A model generated the notes under the pieces. The model saw only the letters and a list, made by a program, of their open reading frames with translations, ran no database searches and was not told the DNA's origin. This document shows, piece after piece, positions 13,488-20,816 of a stretch of DNA of 33,195 nt. The translations under genes were made by a program, and so were the position numbers. This DNA comes from a bacterium (lineage in GTDB: Bacteria > Patescibacteriota > Minisyncoccia > Phycocordibacterales > UBA2100). Positions within the stretch are counted from its first letter, which is position 1, and each line of letters opens with the position of its first letter. The stretch lies in the NCBI GenBank assembly GCA_030674455.1, contig JAUSGQ010000010.1:1-33195 (forward strand). Reading direction: 5' to 3'.

Positions 13488-13533
13488 ATTTCCCACAAGT
13501 CTGACTTGTCGACAAGTCAGACTTGTGGGAAAT
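13488..13533. repeat. Perfect 46-bp palindrome downstream of recG
   Basis: atttcccacaagtctgactt followed by gtc and exact complement; no mismatches. Contains the ACAAGTCTGACTTGT core also found at 21785-21805; a related AGTCTGACT core lies inside pyrC. Starts 11 nt after the recG stop, so it could end that transcript. Confidence 0.9.
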
Positions 13534-13548
13534 CCGAATAATGTATTC

Positions 13549-13641
13549 CCGAGGTGACTCCTGCATATTCGTCATTGCGAGTGCAACGAAGCAATCCAGG
13601 ATTAATTCCGCATTTGAGTCGTACAAGGTGTCTCCTCGGGA
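13549..13641. repeat. GAGGTGAC-family inverted repeat enclosing a CATTGCGAG repeat
   Basis: Outer arms cccgaggtgactcct and aaggtgtctcctcggga. Between them lies a half copy of the gtcattgcgag...gaagcaatccagg repeat. One repeat family has apparently inserted into the loop of another, in the spacer between the convergent recG and peptidoglycan-binding genes. Confidence 0.8.
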
Positions 13642-13656
13642 GCGATTTCAGCTATG

Positions 13657-14358
13657 TTATTGCACCGACACCACGACTGATGTCTTGTGTGAACCAGTAC
13701 TCAAAGTAACTTGATACGTTCCCGCCAACTGATACGTGTGATTAATAGTACTCGTTACTGCTCTGCAAGTGCCTGCCGCAACTGTGACCGGAGATTTTCC
13801 CGTGTTGTCTCCGTAATCGAGAATGTATGTAGACGCACTGCATGAGTTGGCCGCATTCGCCGTTACCTGCACAGCAATTGAGCGTGAATTACCCCGCGCA
13901 TAAGGCGAGACAGCGATAAAACCGCCGACGACACTTGTCGGGCTTGGTGTACTAGCGCCTGCACAGCCGAGAGCCATGGCTGCGGCAGTACGCGGCCCGA
14001 CAGCGCCGTATCCAGTGGTGCTCGGAGTCCCGGAATTAACAATTCCATTTTTCACCTGGAATCTTTGAACGGCCTTTTCAGTGAGCGGTCCAAATGTCCC
14101 GCTGACTATTCCCTCTGGGTAAATACTTCTGTCTTGCGCGAGAAATTGTTGAAGCCGCGTCACATCCGCTCCGCTTGAACCGCGCTTCAGAGAACCCGCG
14201 GGCTTAGGGCACAACAAGCCCGCCAAAGCAGATTTCTGCTGTGTTGCTTGATTCTGCGCGCTTTGCGCCTGTTGTGCGGTTCCTGTAGCAGCCGCGCTCG
14301 TCAGCAACGGTAAGGCAAAAGCAACAGCAGTCAAGGCCGAGAGGAACTTGATATTCAT
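13657..14358 (-). CDS. Secreted peptidoglycan-binding protein, 233 aa
   Basis: The N-terminus MNIKFLSALTAVAFALPLLTSAAA is a signal peptide. Residues ~55-120 form a PG_binding_1 domain (GSSGADVTRLQQFLAQ...GTFGPLTEKAVQRFQVKNGI...YGAVGPRTAAAM), often found in wall-attached hydrolases of this lineage. The C-terminal part (STYILDYGDNTGKSPVTV...TINHTYQLAGTYQVTLSTG) has the YxGD...HTY..AGTY pattern of a PKD-like beta domain. No catalytic domain is visible. Start chosen at 14358; an upstream extension would put residues before the signal peptide. GACAAT lies 6 nt before this ATG. Expected outside the membrane, bound to the wall. Confidence 0.82.
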   Translation of the reverse strand: MNIKFLSALTAVAFALPLLTSAAATGTAQQAQSAQNQATQQKSALAGLLCPKPAGSLKRGSSGADVTRLQQFLAQDRSIYPEGIVSGTFGPLTEKAVQRFQVKNGIVNSGTPSTTGYGAVGPRTAAAMALGCAGASTPSPTSVVGGFIAVSPYARGNSRSIAVQVTANAANSCSASTYILDYGDNTGKSPVTVAAGTCRAVTSTINHTYQLAGTYQVTLSTGSHKTSVVVSVQ

Positions 14359-14427
14359 ATACGCATTGTCGCACGCGCCCGAAAGGGCGCAACACTGAAT
14401 CCCCAGCATGAAATTTCACGGATTTTG

Positions 14428-14685
14428 TTACCGATACATATCATGGGTATCAACGTCAACGAATGCGACGGAGCCATCGGGCAGGAAGTCAAACATAATG
14501 CGGTATCTGTTCGTTATGGAAAACGCCCAAAACTTCGAATACTTGCCGTGTAGCTTATGCGTTTCGAGTTTTGGATTGAACGGGTCATCACGAAAGATTA
14601 CTTCCCGTTCTTTTGCGCACCGCTTGACTTCTTCGGGCAGTTTCTTGAACTTCCGACGGAACTGCGAGGCGGTATATATTTCCAT
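14428..14685 (-). CDS. RelE/ParE-superfamily toxin of a toxin-antitoxin pair
   Basis: 85-aa basic protein from the ATG at 14685 (MEIYTASQFRRKFKKLPEEV). The fold pattern is RelE-like: two helices with Arg/Lys, then DPFNPKLETHKLHGKYSKFWAFSITNRYRIMFDF and a C-terminal DVDTHDMY. RelE-type toxins cleave mRNA on the ribosome; ParE-type ones inhibit gyrase. The LETHKLHG...YRIMF strand pattern and His near the end fit the YoeB/YafQ side, but this is not certain. It starts 4 nt after the antitoxin stop, the usual arrangement. Confidence 0.82.
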   Translation of the reverse strand: MEIYTASQFRRKFKKLPEEVKRCAKEREVIFRDDPFNPKLETHKLHGKYSKFWAFSITNRYRIMFDFLPDGSVAFVDVDTHDMYR

Positions 14686-14689
14686 ACCG

Positions 14690-14941
14690 CTACCGTATAT
14701 CGGAAAGCGAGGATAGTTTCTTGAGCTTGCCGGCACGACGTTCCTTGTCGAATATCGCGATGACTTTGTCTATCGATTGCTCTTCTTCGCTGGAGAGAAT
14801 GCCGTACCGGAGATGCCCCGAAACGAAATTACGCGTTGCGGATTTGAGGAAGGCGCTTAGCGTGGTTCCTTCCGTTTTTGCGCGGCGCATGGCGTCACGC
14901 TTCAATTTCTCATCTATTTTAAAAACTACGCTTGTGGTCAT
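14690..14941 (-). CDS. RelB/DinJ-like antitoxin
   Basis: 83 aa from the ATG at 14941. The N-terminus TTSVVFKIDEKLKRDAMRRAKTEGTTLSAFLKSA is a ribbon-helix-helix DNA-binding segment as in RelB/DinJ antitoxins. The rest is charged and helical (SSEEEQSIDKVIAIFDKERRAGKL) and would wrap the toxin. It is transcribed first, from a promoter at 14974-15001 that overlaps a 14-bp palindrome, as expected for autorepression by the antitoxin or the complex. Confidence 0.82.
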   Translation of the reverse strand: MTTSVVFKIDEKLKRDAMRRAKTEGTTLSAFLKSATRNFVSGHLRYGILSSEEEQSIDKVIAIFDKERRAGKLKKLSSLSDIR

Positions 14942-14971
14942 AGAAAATTGCAGTGTCTTAATGGTATAGAT

Positions 14972-15001
14972 AAAGTATATACTTTGTATCACTTTCGTCA
15001 A
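14972..15001 (-). promoter_or_regulatory. Toxin-antitoxin promoter with operator palindrome
   Basis: On the minus strand TTGACG (14996-15001), 16-nt spacer, TATACT (14974-14979). The -10 lies inside the perfect palindrome aaagtatatacttt (14972-14985), a good site for the ribbon-helix-helix antitoxin. Confidence 0.7.
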
Positions 15002-15056
15002 GAACGCCACTTACGGTGTCTTTATAGCTCGATTGATTGGCACAGAATTCTCACAT

Positions 15057-15656
15057 CTATGAATCGAGCTTATCGTACGGTGGCAATTTCCTACCCCAGC
15101 GCGTCAAGTTTGGGGTCACTTCTTGAAGCGGGACTTTGAGAAACTCGGCAATGATTTTCGCGATCCCGGGTATAGTTGAGTCATCCGATTGATGACCGAA
15201 AGACACCCTTATCCCGTCTTTAGAAACCAGAACAACTTGATGCACAAGCACCGATAGATTACGATGATTTCGCGTTCGTCGCTGGAGAAGTCGTGTTAAT
15301 TCAACCGATGCAATATTTGTGAATTTAAAGGTCTGTTCGGTGCTCTTAAATACGCCTCTTTTCGTAAGCACAATCTCTTCGTGTGTCCAATCTATAGCAA
15401 GACTCGCCCAGCATGCCCACAGAATAAAATATACTCCTGCTACGAAAATCATAAGAAGGGTTGGAAGTAGACCAACAATAACAACGAGCTGATTAGTATT
15501 GGTAAACGCCGTAGCGAAATCCATAGATGAAAGAATCATGTAAATAAAAACCGAAGTGATGAGAGCAGCCCAAAATCCATTAAATACCCGTACCCAATCT
15601 TTCACACCCCCATCTTTCAGCACGAGTTGGTCCTGTGTTTGAAGGGCGATTTTCAT
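15057..15656 (-). CDS. Membrane protein with PH-like domain, 199 aa, unknown
   Basis: Two membrane segments (about residues 27-45 and 57-88). Next comes a soluble part whose pattern (SLAIDWTHEEIVLTKRGVFKSTEQTFKFTNIASVELTR ... GIRVSFGHQSDDSTIPGIAKIIAEFL) resembles bacterial PH (YdbS/YdbT-like) domains that follow paired helices. No catalytic motif. A palindrome gcacagctgtgc lies about 20 nt upstream of the ATG. Role unknown. Confidence 0.65.
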   Translation of the reverse strand: MKIALQTQDQLVLKDGGVKDWVRVFNGFWAALITSVFIYMILSSMDFATAFTNTNQLVVIVGLLPTLLMIFVAGVYFILWACWASLAIDWTHEEIVLTKRGVFKSTEQTFKFTNIASVELTRLLQRRTRNHRNLSVLVHQVVLVSKDGIRVSFGHQSDDSTIPGIAKIIAEFLKVPLQEVTPNLTRWGRKLPPYDKLDS

Positions 15657-15728
15657 AAAAATGATTCGGGCACAGCTGTGCTTATAGTAAATGTGTGTCC
15701 AGATGTATCTATTATAATTACTGAAAAA

Positions 15729-16892
15729 TCACTGACATGCATACTCTACCGTTTCCTTTCCTGTATAACCATCTGTGACTTTATCGCCATCGTCAATTGA
15801 TGTAATTACGGTAAACAAGAAAACATCATCAGAATTATTATACTGTTTCCTCACTTTCGAAATAAAGGAGGTCGGGATTTTACAGATGGTTTTAAGACCG
15901 GCTTCGCGGGAAATGTTGCAGTACTGGCCTTCCTTTCTTGCTATTGCGTACGTTTTTGACTGAATGCCGACGACTGTCAGCGCCTTTGAATCGCAGTTGG
16001 TCAAGGCCTGCACCATGCAGTCAAGGGCCGCGTTCTCCGCCGCCGTCCTGTCGGGCTCATACGTCAGATTCGTAAATTTTATCGAGCCGCAGCTTGGCAC
16101 TGCACTCGCGGGCAGGTTCTGCGGTATGAGTTGATTTGCCTGCGCTACTGGTGTCGCCCCGCATTCAATGATGCCGAATTTCCATTGATTATCTTCCAGA
16201 AATACGGGCAGACCGCACAATGTATTGTCTTTCGTCTTAATGACAAGCCTGCCCGTCGAGCCTCTGATTTCTTCGCTGATGTCAACAATATCCCTTACCA
16301 ATGGCGGCGTGGTCGTCGCCATAGCCAACAACTGACTCTTTTGCTCTGCAGAGAGGTTCACTTGTACCTGGTCATAACCCAAGGCCTTTGTGTCTGTTGT
16401 CGTGCTCGTGTATTGCATATTGAGAGCGATTGCATCGTCGAACGATGTTGCCCCCTCTAAGGCAGCCTTAAATTCGAGAAAACTGTCTTTCGCGCTTTTT
16501 ATTGTCACCGTATCGGCTGGCGGCGCTATCGGAGTACTCGTTGCTATATCAGTTTGCGAAACTTCCTGCTTGAGAAATATCGCCGTGTAGTAATAAAATC
16601 CGGCGGCTCCCATGGCCAGCAGGACGAGAATTGAGCTAATCGCAATAATCAGACTGTTGCCAGATTTACTGTCCTGTGCCATTGAATGCACCACTTGCGG
16701 ACTGTGTGCTAGCGCGCCTGGAGAATTCACCACAGGCGGCGGCATTGGCATCGGCATGGCGGAGGGTTTAAATCCTTCCTCAACGGTCAACTTCGGCCAG
16801 CCGGATTGTTTCAGAGCAGATTTAATCTGTTCGTCAGTTTGGCCGACGGCCCTGCATTTCTCTATGTAATCAGCCAGCTCACGGTTAATCAT
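15729..16892 (-). CDS. Membrane-anchored extracytoplasmic protein, 387 aa
   Basis: Residues 1-42 form a short helical module (INRELADYIEKCRAVGQTDEQIKSALKQSGWPKLTVEEGF) of a kind often seen at the start of Patescibacteria membrane proteins. Then a Pro/Met/Ser linker, one membrane helix (about 79-101, LIIAISSILVLLAMGAAGFYYY) and a ~285-residue outside region containing eight cysteines that could form disulfides (CGLPV, ECGAT, SCGS, DCMVQALTNCD, YCNI, TICK, YACQ). No known catalytic domain was recognised. TATCAT lies 7 nt before the ATG. The spacer of ~150 bases upstream holds a repeat and the tRNA gene. Confidence 0.7.
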   Translation of the reverse strand: MINRELADYIEKCRAVGQTDEQIKSALKQSGWPKLTVEEGFKPSAMPMPMPPPVVNSPGALAHSPQVVHSMAQDSKSGNSLIIAISSILVLLAMGAAGFYYYTAIFLKQEVSQTDIATSTPIAPPADTVTIKSAKDSFLEFKAALEGATSFDDAIALNMQYTSTTTDTKALGYDQVQVNLSAEQKSQLLAMATTTPPLVRDIVDISEEIRGSTGRLVIKTKDNTLCGLPVFLEDNQWKFGIIECGATPVAQANQLIPQNLPASAVPSCGSIKFTNLTYEPDRTAAENAALDCMVQALTNCDSKALTVVGIQSKTYAIARKEGQYCNISREAGLKTICKIPTSFISKVRKQYNNSDDVFLFTVITSIDDGDKVTDGYTGKETVEYACQ

Positions 16893-16899
16893 TAATCGG

Positions 16900-16905
16900 A
16901 TGATA
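16900..16905 (-). promoter_or_regulatory. -10 box (TATCAT) before the 387-aa protein
   Basis: TATCAT ends 7 nt before the ATG at 16892. Confidence 0.45.
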
Positions 16906-16971
16906 CCAACCTCACATCGCGTTTAGAAATGGGTTATCCCCTTAACACAATTTTGTCCGCCCGCTTGCCTG

Positions 16972-16997
16972 CCCGCCACAGCTTCAGCGACGGCGGG
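16972..16997. repeat. CCCGCC..CAGCG..GGCGGG repeat, copy 1
   Basis: 26-base imperfect palindrome cccgccacagcttcagcg(acggcggg). A copy with 3 changes forms codons near the C-terminus of malic enzyme (18465-18490). Confidence 0.7.
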
Positions 16998-17046
16998 GAC
17001 TCGAACCAAGGATCCTCGAGGATATTCTATATGGAAGGTTCACTTG

Positions 17047-17118
17047 TACGCCCACCTGGACTCGAACCAGGATCATTCGGATATAAGCCGAACGCACTAA
17101 CCTTTGTGCTATGGGCGC
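17047..17118 (-). tRNA. tRNA-Ile, anticodon UAU
   Basis: Full cloverleaf of 72 nt: acceptor GCGCCCA/TGGGCGT (G1-U72 wobble), D stem GCAC/GTGC with GG in the loop, anticodon stem TTCGG/CCGAA with loop CTTATAT (anticodon UAU, reads AUA), 4-nt variable loop, T stem CCTGG/CCAGG with loop TTCGAGT, discriminator A. CCA is not encoded. Most bacteria read AUA with a lysidine-modified CAU anticodon, so UAU is unusual. Confidence 0.92.
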
Positions 17119-17129
17119 AAGAGAGGAGC

Positions 17130-17158
17130 AAAATAAGAATATCTCATATTCTTATTTT
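17130..17158 (-). terminator. Hairpin containing the stop of the HTH/LAGLIDADG-like gene
   Basis: Perfect 13-base arms aaaataagaatat and complement, 3-base loop. The minus-strand TAA (17154-17152) is in one arm, and a run of A/T at each end makes it usable as a terminator. Confidence 0.75.
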
Positions 17159-17868
17159 CTCCGAACGCCGCGTTCATATGATAAATATGGGCGCGTATGC
17201 TGTTCGCGCATATATTGAAGCGCCATTGTAATGTACTCCCACATTGGCATATTCTCAAATCGAAGATTGCATGTTCCGTGTCCAACTGTTTTGTAAGTAA
17301 TTCCGGAAAGAGTGGATGTTTTGATGTACGGTTTACGAAATTGTGATAGCGGCAATTTTAAAATCTTTGACCAATACAACATTTCTTTCTTGACATCCAT
17401 ATCAACATACAGATGCATTCGCACGTACATATCCTCTTTTGGCATCCCCATCACTTCTGCCCAGTCTAGAAAAGCAAGAATAACTGCTGGGTCAGTATTA
17501 GAGATTCCTACATTCGCTTGGCCTGACTTATTCCCTTCTCCCCAATACAAATAGAGACCAGCGATAAAAAGATCTCTGCGTGACAATGTGCCTATTTCTT
17601 TTCTCGCTCTCTCATAGGCGATTTTTAGACGGGCATCTCTTTTCTTTTTCATTGTTTCTCGAAAACGTTCAATGCGGCGCGGATTGAAGTCGCGCACCTT
17701 GCGCATCTGTTCCGGCGAGAGCGGCATGTCATTGAGCCAAACGCTTAAAGTTCCCTTGCCAACTTTTAATAGTTCCTTAATTTCAGAATAGCTCTTTCCA
17801 TTTGCGCGTAGTTCTCTAGCTTTTGCCCTATCTTGAAACCTAGTAATAATCGAACCTCTATGTTTTAT
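17152..17868 (-). CDS. HTH protein with LAGLIDADG-like segment, start codon unclear
   Basis: The open frame runs from 17877 to 17152. Its N-terminal part (after about residue 10: QDRAKARELRANGKSYSEIKELLKVGKGTLSVWLNDM) is a helix-turn-helix, followed by a basic helix and then LFIAGLYLYWGEGNKSGQANVGISNTDPAVILAFLDWAEVMG, which resembles a single LAGLIDADG homing-endonuclease motif. No ATG, GTG or TTG lies in frame before the HTH. An AUA at 17868 lies 8 nt after a TATAAT box (17877-17882). Alternatively, removing one A from the AAAA run at 17863-17866 joins the frame to the ATG at 17878. The ATG at 17727 would cut off the HTH. DNA binding is likely; nuclease activity is a guess. Confidence 0.65.
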   Translation of the reverse strand: MKHRGSIITRFQDRAKARELRANGKSYSEIKELLKVGKGTLSVWLNDMPLSPEQMRKVRDFNPRRIERFRETMKKKRDARLKIAYERARKEIGTLSRRDLFIAGLYLYWGEGNKSGQANVGISNTDPAVILAFLDWAEVMGMPKEDMYVRMHLYVDMDVKKEMLYWSKILKLPLSQFRKPYIKTSTLSGITYKTVGHGTCNLRFENMPMWEYITMALQYMREQHTRPYLSYERGVRRK

Positions 17869-17936
17869 ATACCAGCATTATATATCCAGACGTACATAAA
17901 ATACATACGCCTGTGAATAACCCGCTTACTAAACTT

Positions 17937-18428
17937 TCAAAGTTCCTCAAAGACCTGCTTCTGCTCATTCTTTCTAACATTGTCCCAAGGAAACGCTTTA
18001 CCGCTCATCGCGACATATACGCCATGCGGTAATTGTCTCGCTTTCTCAACAGCGTATTTGAGATTTCCGACTGCATCGGAGCCGTTCCTTACATACGGAA
18101 TGAATGCTCCGACAAGAACCACTGTTTTGTTATGTATGCGCCTTCCTAACACCGTGGCCGTTTCAACCATCGTGTTCGTTCCATGAGTAATGACGACTCT
18201 CTTTTCCGGGCATGATATACAGCGTTCCAGTATTTGCTTCCGGTCTTCCTCGTTTATGTCTGAAGAATCTTTCAGCATTAATTTCTCAACAATAACGCCG
18301 CTAGATATACTCGCCTCCTCCAACATTTCCGGCACATGGCTTTGCAAAAACAGAGACTTACCCGTGGAGTCTGCGCTATCTTCATCAATGGTACCGCCAG
18401 TTATTAATAACCTGACGATTTCATCCAT
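17937..18428 (-). CDS. Short asparaginase-domain protein, 163 aa
   Basis: Matches only the N-terminal domain of L-asparaginases (full enzymes ~330 aa). It has the first catalytic Thr in LLITGGTIDE and the second motif as ITHGTNTMVETA, where asparaginases have HGTDT; the Asp that helps activate water is Asn here. VVLVGAFIPYVRNGSDAVGNL is also conserved. The C-terminal domain that completes the active site is missing, so it may act as a dimer, on another amide, or only bind. It starts 5 nt after the malic enzyme stop and is co-transcribed with it. Confidence 0.82.
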   Translation of the reverse strand: MDEIVRLLITGGTIDEDSADSTGKSLFLQSHVPEMLEEASISSGVIVEKLMLKDSSDINEEDRKQILERCISCPEKRVVITHGTNTMVETATVLGRRIHNKTVVLVGAFIPYVRNGSDAVGNLKYAVEKARQLPHGVYVAMSGKAFPWDNVRKNEQKQVFEEL

Positions 18429-18433
18429 AGCTT

Positions 18434-19597
18434 CTAGCGAATCGCTTTGGCAATCGCTTTCTTGCCCGCCATAGCTTTAGCGACGGTGGGAGCTACTCTC
18501 TTATCAAACATATCCGGAAGAACCTTCACGGCCGTCGGTTTCTTCACGAGCGCCGCGAGCGCGCGACCGGCTTTCAGCTTCAATTCTTGTGTTATTTTTG
18601 TGACGCCATGGTCCAGAGCGCCGCGGAACAACCCCGGGAATATAAGCGAATTATTTATCTGATTCGGGAAGTCTGAACGGCCGGTGCCGATGACCGCGGC
18701 GCCTCCGCGCTTCGCCTCATCCGGCATAATCTCCGGAACCGGATTTGCAAGCGCAAACACGATTGATTTCTTTGCCATAAGCTTGATGTCTGCCGCCGTT
18801 GCAAGCCCCGGCCCTGAAACGCCAATCAGGATATCTGCACCCGTGAGCGCTTCGCGCAGCCCGCCCTTTATTCCTTTCGGATTTGTAAACTTCGCCAATT
18901 CTTTCTTGTGCGACTCATCCCTCGTCGCATCGATAATTCCCTTTCTGTCGAGCATGATTATATTTTTTGCACCTGCCGCATACGCGAGATTCGCGCAAGC
19001 AGTTCCCGCCGCGCCCGCGCCTGAAATAACGATTTGCACATTCGCAAGTTTCTTGCCGACAACTTTGAGCGAATTCAGGATACCGGCCAAGACGACTATT
19101 GCGGTGCCGTGCTGGTCGTCGTGCATCACCGGAATATTGAGAGCATCGACAACGCGCCGCTCAATTTCAAAACAGCGCGGCGCTGCGATATCTTCAAGAT
19201 TGATGCCGCCGAATGCGGGGGCAATTGCGGTTACGATTTTTACTATCTCGTCTGTATCCTGCGTATCCAAAACTATCGGCACAGCGTCCACGTCGCCAAA
19301 TGTCTTAAAAAGCGCACATTTTCCTTCCATTACTGGCAGAGCGCCGAGCGGCCCAATATTACCTAGCCCCAACACAGCCGAACCGTCGGAAACCACCGCC
19401 ACCATCCTGCCTTTCATTGTGTACTGCGGAGCCAGTTTAGGATTCTTTGCGAGAAGCATCGAAACCGCCGCGACTCCGGGAGTGTAAACGAGCGACAAAT
19501 CAGCGCGATTGCGCACAGGCGCCGCCGGTTCAATTCGGATTTTGCCACCTAGCTTTTTGTGAAGAGCGATTGCCTGCTTTGCTACGTCCTTTGCCAT
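18434..19597 (-). CDS. NAD(P)-dependent malic enzyme
   Basis: Oxidative decarboxylation of malate to pyruvate and CO2 with NAD(P)H. 387 aa, without the phosphotransacetylase-like tail found in large MaeB. Seen: catalytic Tyr in LSLVYTPGVA, Lys in GKCALFK, metal-binding EDIAAPRCFEIE, and DDQHGTAIV. The Rossmann motif is ISGAGAAGTACANLA, followed by LANPVPEIMPDEA and GTGRSDFPNQINN. Near the C-terminus, codons for about residues 370-378 come from a dispersed 26-base repeat (18465-18490). TAAACT sits exactly 6 nt before the ATG, with TTGCCT 18 nt further up. Divergent from pyrC. The downstream short asparaginase is in the same transcript. Confidence 0.95.
   Translation of the reverse strand: MAKDVAKQAIALHKKLGGKIRIEPAAPVRNRADLSLVYTPGVAAVSMLLAKNPKLAPQYTMKGRMVAVVSDGSAVLGLGNIGPLGALPVMEGKCALFKTFGDVDAVPIVLDTQDTDEIVKIVTAIAPAFGGINLEDIAAPRCFEIERRVVDALNIPVMHDDQHGTAIVVLAGILNSLKVVGKKLANVQIVISGAGAAGTACANLAYAAGAKNIIMLDRKGIIDATRDESHKKELAKFTNPKGIKGGLREALTGADILIGVSGPGLATAADIKLMAKKSIVFALANPVPEIMPDEAKRGGAAVIGTGRSDFPNQINNSLIFPGLFRGALDHGVTKITQELKLKAGRALAALVKKPTAVKVLPDMFDKRVAPTVAKAMAGKKAIAKAIR
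18465..18490. repeat. CCCGCC..TAGCG..GGTGGG repeat inside malic enzyme
   Basis: 26-base relative of 16972-16997, read in frame near the end of the protein (APTVAKAMAG). Confidence 0.65.
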
Positions 19598-19603
19598 TTC
19601 GGG

Positions 19604-19609
19604 AGTTTA
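19604..19609 (-). promoter_or_regulatory. -10 box (TAAACT) for leaderless malic enzyme gene
   Basis: TAAACT then 6 nt (cccgaa) then the ATG at 19597. Confidence 0.65.
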
Positions 19610-19664
19610 CCACAAGGGGCGGGCACTAGGCAAAAGGCATTAAAAAATTATGCCGGGTGTGTTG

Positions 19665-19670
19665 TATAAT
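19665..19670 (+). promoter_or_regulatory. -10 box (TATAAT) for leaderless pyrC
   Basis: Consensus TATAAT then 6 nt (cccgtt) then the ATG at 19677. Confidence 0.7.
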
Positions 19671-19676
19671 CCCGTT

Positions 19677-20816
19677 ATGACAACAAAAACCATTACCATC
19701 AAAAAGCCCTTTGACTCCCATGTGCACCTCCGGCGCGGGGCGACTCTGCGAGCGGTCACAAAATACACAGCCGAACGGTTCGGGCGAGGAATAATCATGC
19801 CCAACACCGAGCCGCCGATTGATACCGTCGAACAAGCGCTGGAATACAAAAAGGAAATTCTATCCGCCATTCCGGTTAGTCTGACTAACCAGGTTAGTCA
19901 GACTAACCGAAATGCATTTGAGCCGCTCATGACCTTGTATCTCACGAAGAATTTGAAGGCCTCGGAGATAGAGAAAGCTGCCTCGGGCGGAACAAAAATC
20001 TACGGCGTAAAATACTACCCCTGGGGATATTCAATCAACTCGCAGTGGGGACCGAGAAATGTCGTTGATGCTAAAGAAGTACTGCAAGCGATGGAAGGTG
20101 TTGGTATTCCCCTACTTCTGCACAGCGAAGTACATTTGAATGACAAGAACGAGGAGGAAGACCCGTACGAGGGCGAGAAAATCTTTTTCAACGACGTACT
20201 GCCGAAGCTTTTGGAGACTTATCCAAAACTCAAGATATCTCTTGAACATATCAGCACGCGCGAGGCCGCGATTTTCATCGAAAAAAACGGCCAAGCGGAA
20301 AAATTGGTCGCGACGATAACGCCGCATCACCTTGTGTATGACCGCACGCATGCATTTTCCGGCGGCTACCGAACACTCCTGAGCTGCAAACCGCTAATTA
20401 AAATGCACGAGGATAGAGAAGCTCTGCGCGAACTTTTAAAGAAAGACTTGCCGTTTATATCTGCCGGTACAGATTCAGCTCCGCATCCAGAATCTAGGAA
20501 ATTCTCTTCTTGCGCTGTTTATGGAGCTTTCAATGCGCCTGTCGCAGTCGAGCTTTACACGCAGGTTTTTGATGAACTTGGGTGCTTGGACCCTCTCGAC
20601 AAGCTCGGGGCAAGCAAACTGGAAGGATTTCTTTCGGTAAACGGCCCGCGCTTTTTCGGCCTCGAACCCAGCGCCGAAACCATCACGCTCGCGAAAGAAG
20701 ATTGGCAGGTAACAGAGCCCGTAGTTACGGACGAAGGAGTAAAAATCTGGTCGTTGTGCGATAAACAGCATGGCCTTGGGAATGAAGTCATCCACTGGAA
20801 ACTTAACGCGGATTGA
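19677..20816 (+). CDS. pyrC: Dihydroorotase, PyrC type
   Basis: Third step of pyrimidine synthesis: cyclises carbamoyl aspartate to dihydroorotate using two metals. 379 aa. Seen: HxH in FDSHVHLRRG, IIMPNTEPP, the carboxylated Lys in GVKYYPWGYS, His in LLLHSEVH and LEHISTREAA, ITPHHL, and the catalytic Asp in SAGTDSAPHP, with SVNGPRFFGL near the end. The start at 19677 follows a consensus -10 box by 6 nt. Residues ~66-78 (LTNQVSQTN) come from a 37-bp palindrome and replace the short turn seen in the E. coli enzyme before PLMT.YLT. The stop codon lies inside a cgcggattgacgc copy. No other pyrimidine gene is in the window. Confidence 0.95.
   Translation: MTTKTITIKKPFDSHVHLRRGATLRAVTKYTAERFGRGIIMPNTEPPIDTVEQALEYKKEILSAIPVSLTNQVSQTNRNAFEPLMTLYLTKNLKASEIEKAASGGTKIYGVKYYPWGYSINSQWGPRNVVDAKEVLQAMEGVGIPLLLHSEVHLNDKNEEEDPYEGEKIFFNDVLPKLLETYPKLKISLEHISTREAAIFIEKNGQAEKLVATITPHHLVYDRTHAFSGGYRTLLSCKPLIKMHEDREALRELLKKDLPFISAGTDSAPHPESRKFSSCAVYGAFNAPVAVELYTQVFDELGCLDPLDKLGASKLEGFLSVNGPRFFGLEPSAETITLAKEDWQVTEPVVTDEGVKIWSLCDKQHGLGNEVIHWKLNAD
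19873..19909. repeat. 37-bp palindrome inside pyrC
   Basis: cggttagtctgactaacc, one base, then its exact complement. Shares the AGTCTGACT core with 13488-13533 and 21785-21805 but with different outer arms that remain self-complementary. Confidence 0.9.

Noticed and set aside
16985-17010. Second tRNA, from a TTCGAGTCC stretch on the minus strand
   Set aside because: The flanks do not form a T stem or acceptor stem; it is part of a dispersed repeat next to the real tRNA.
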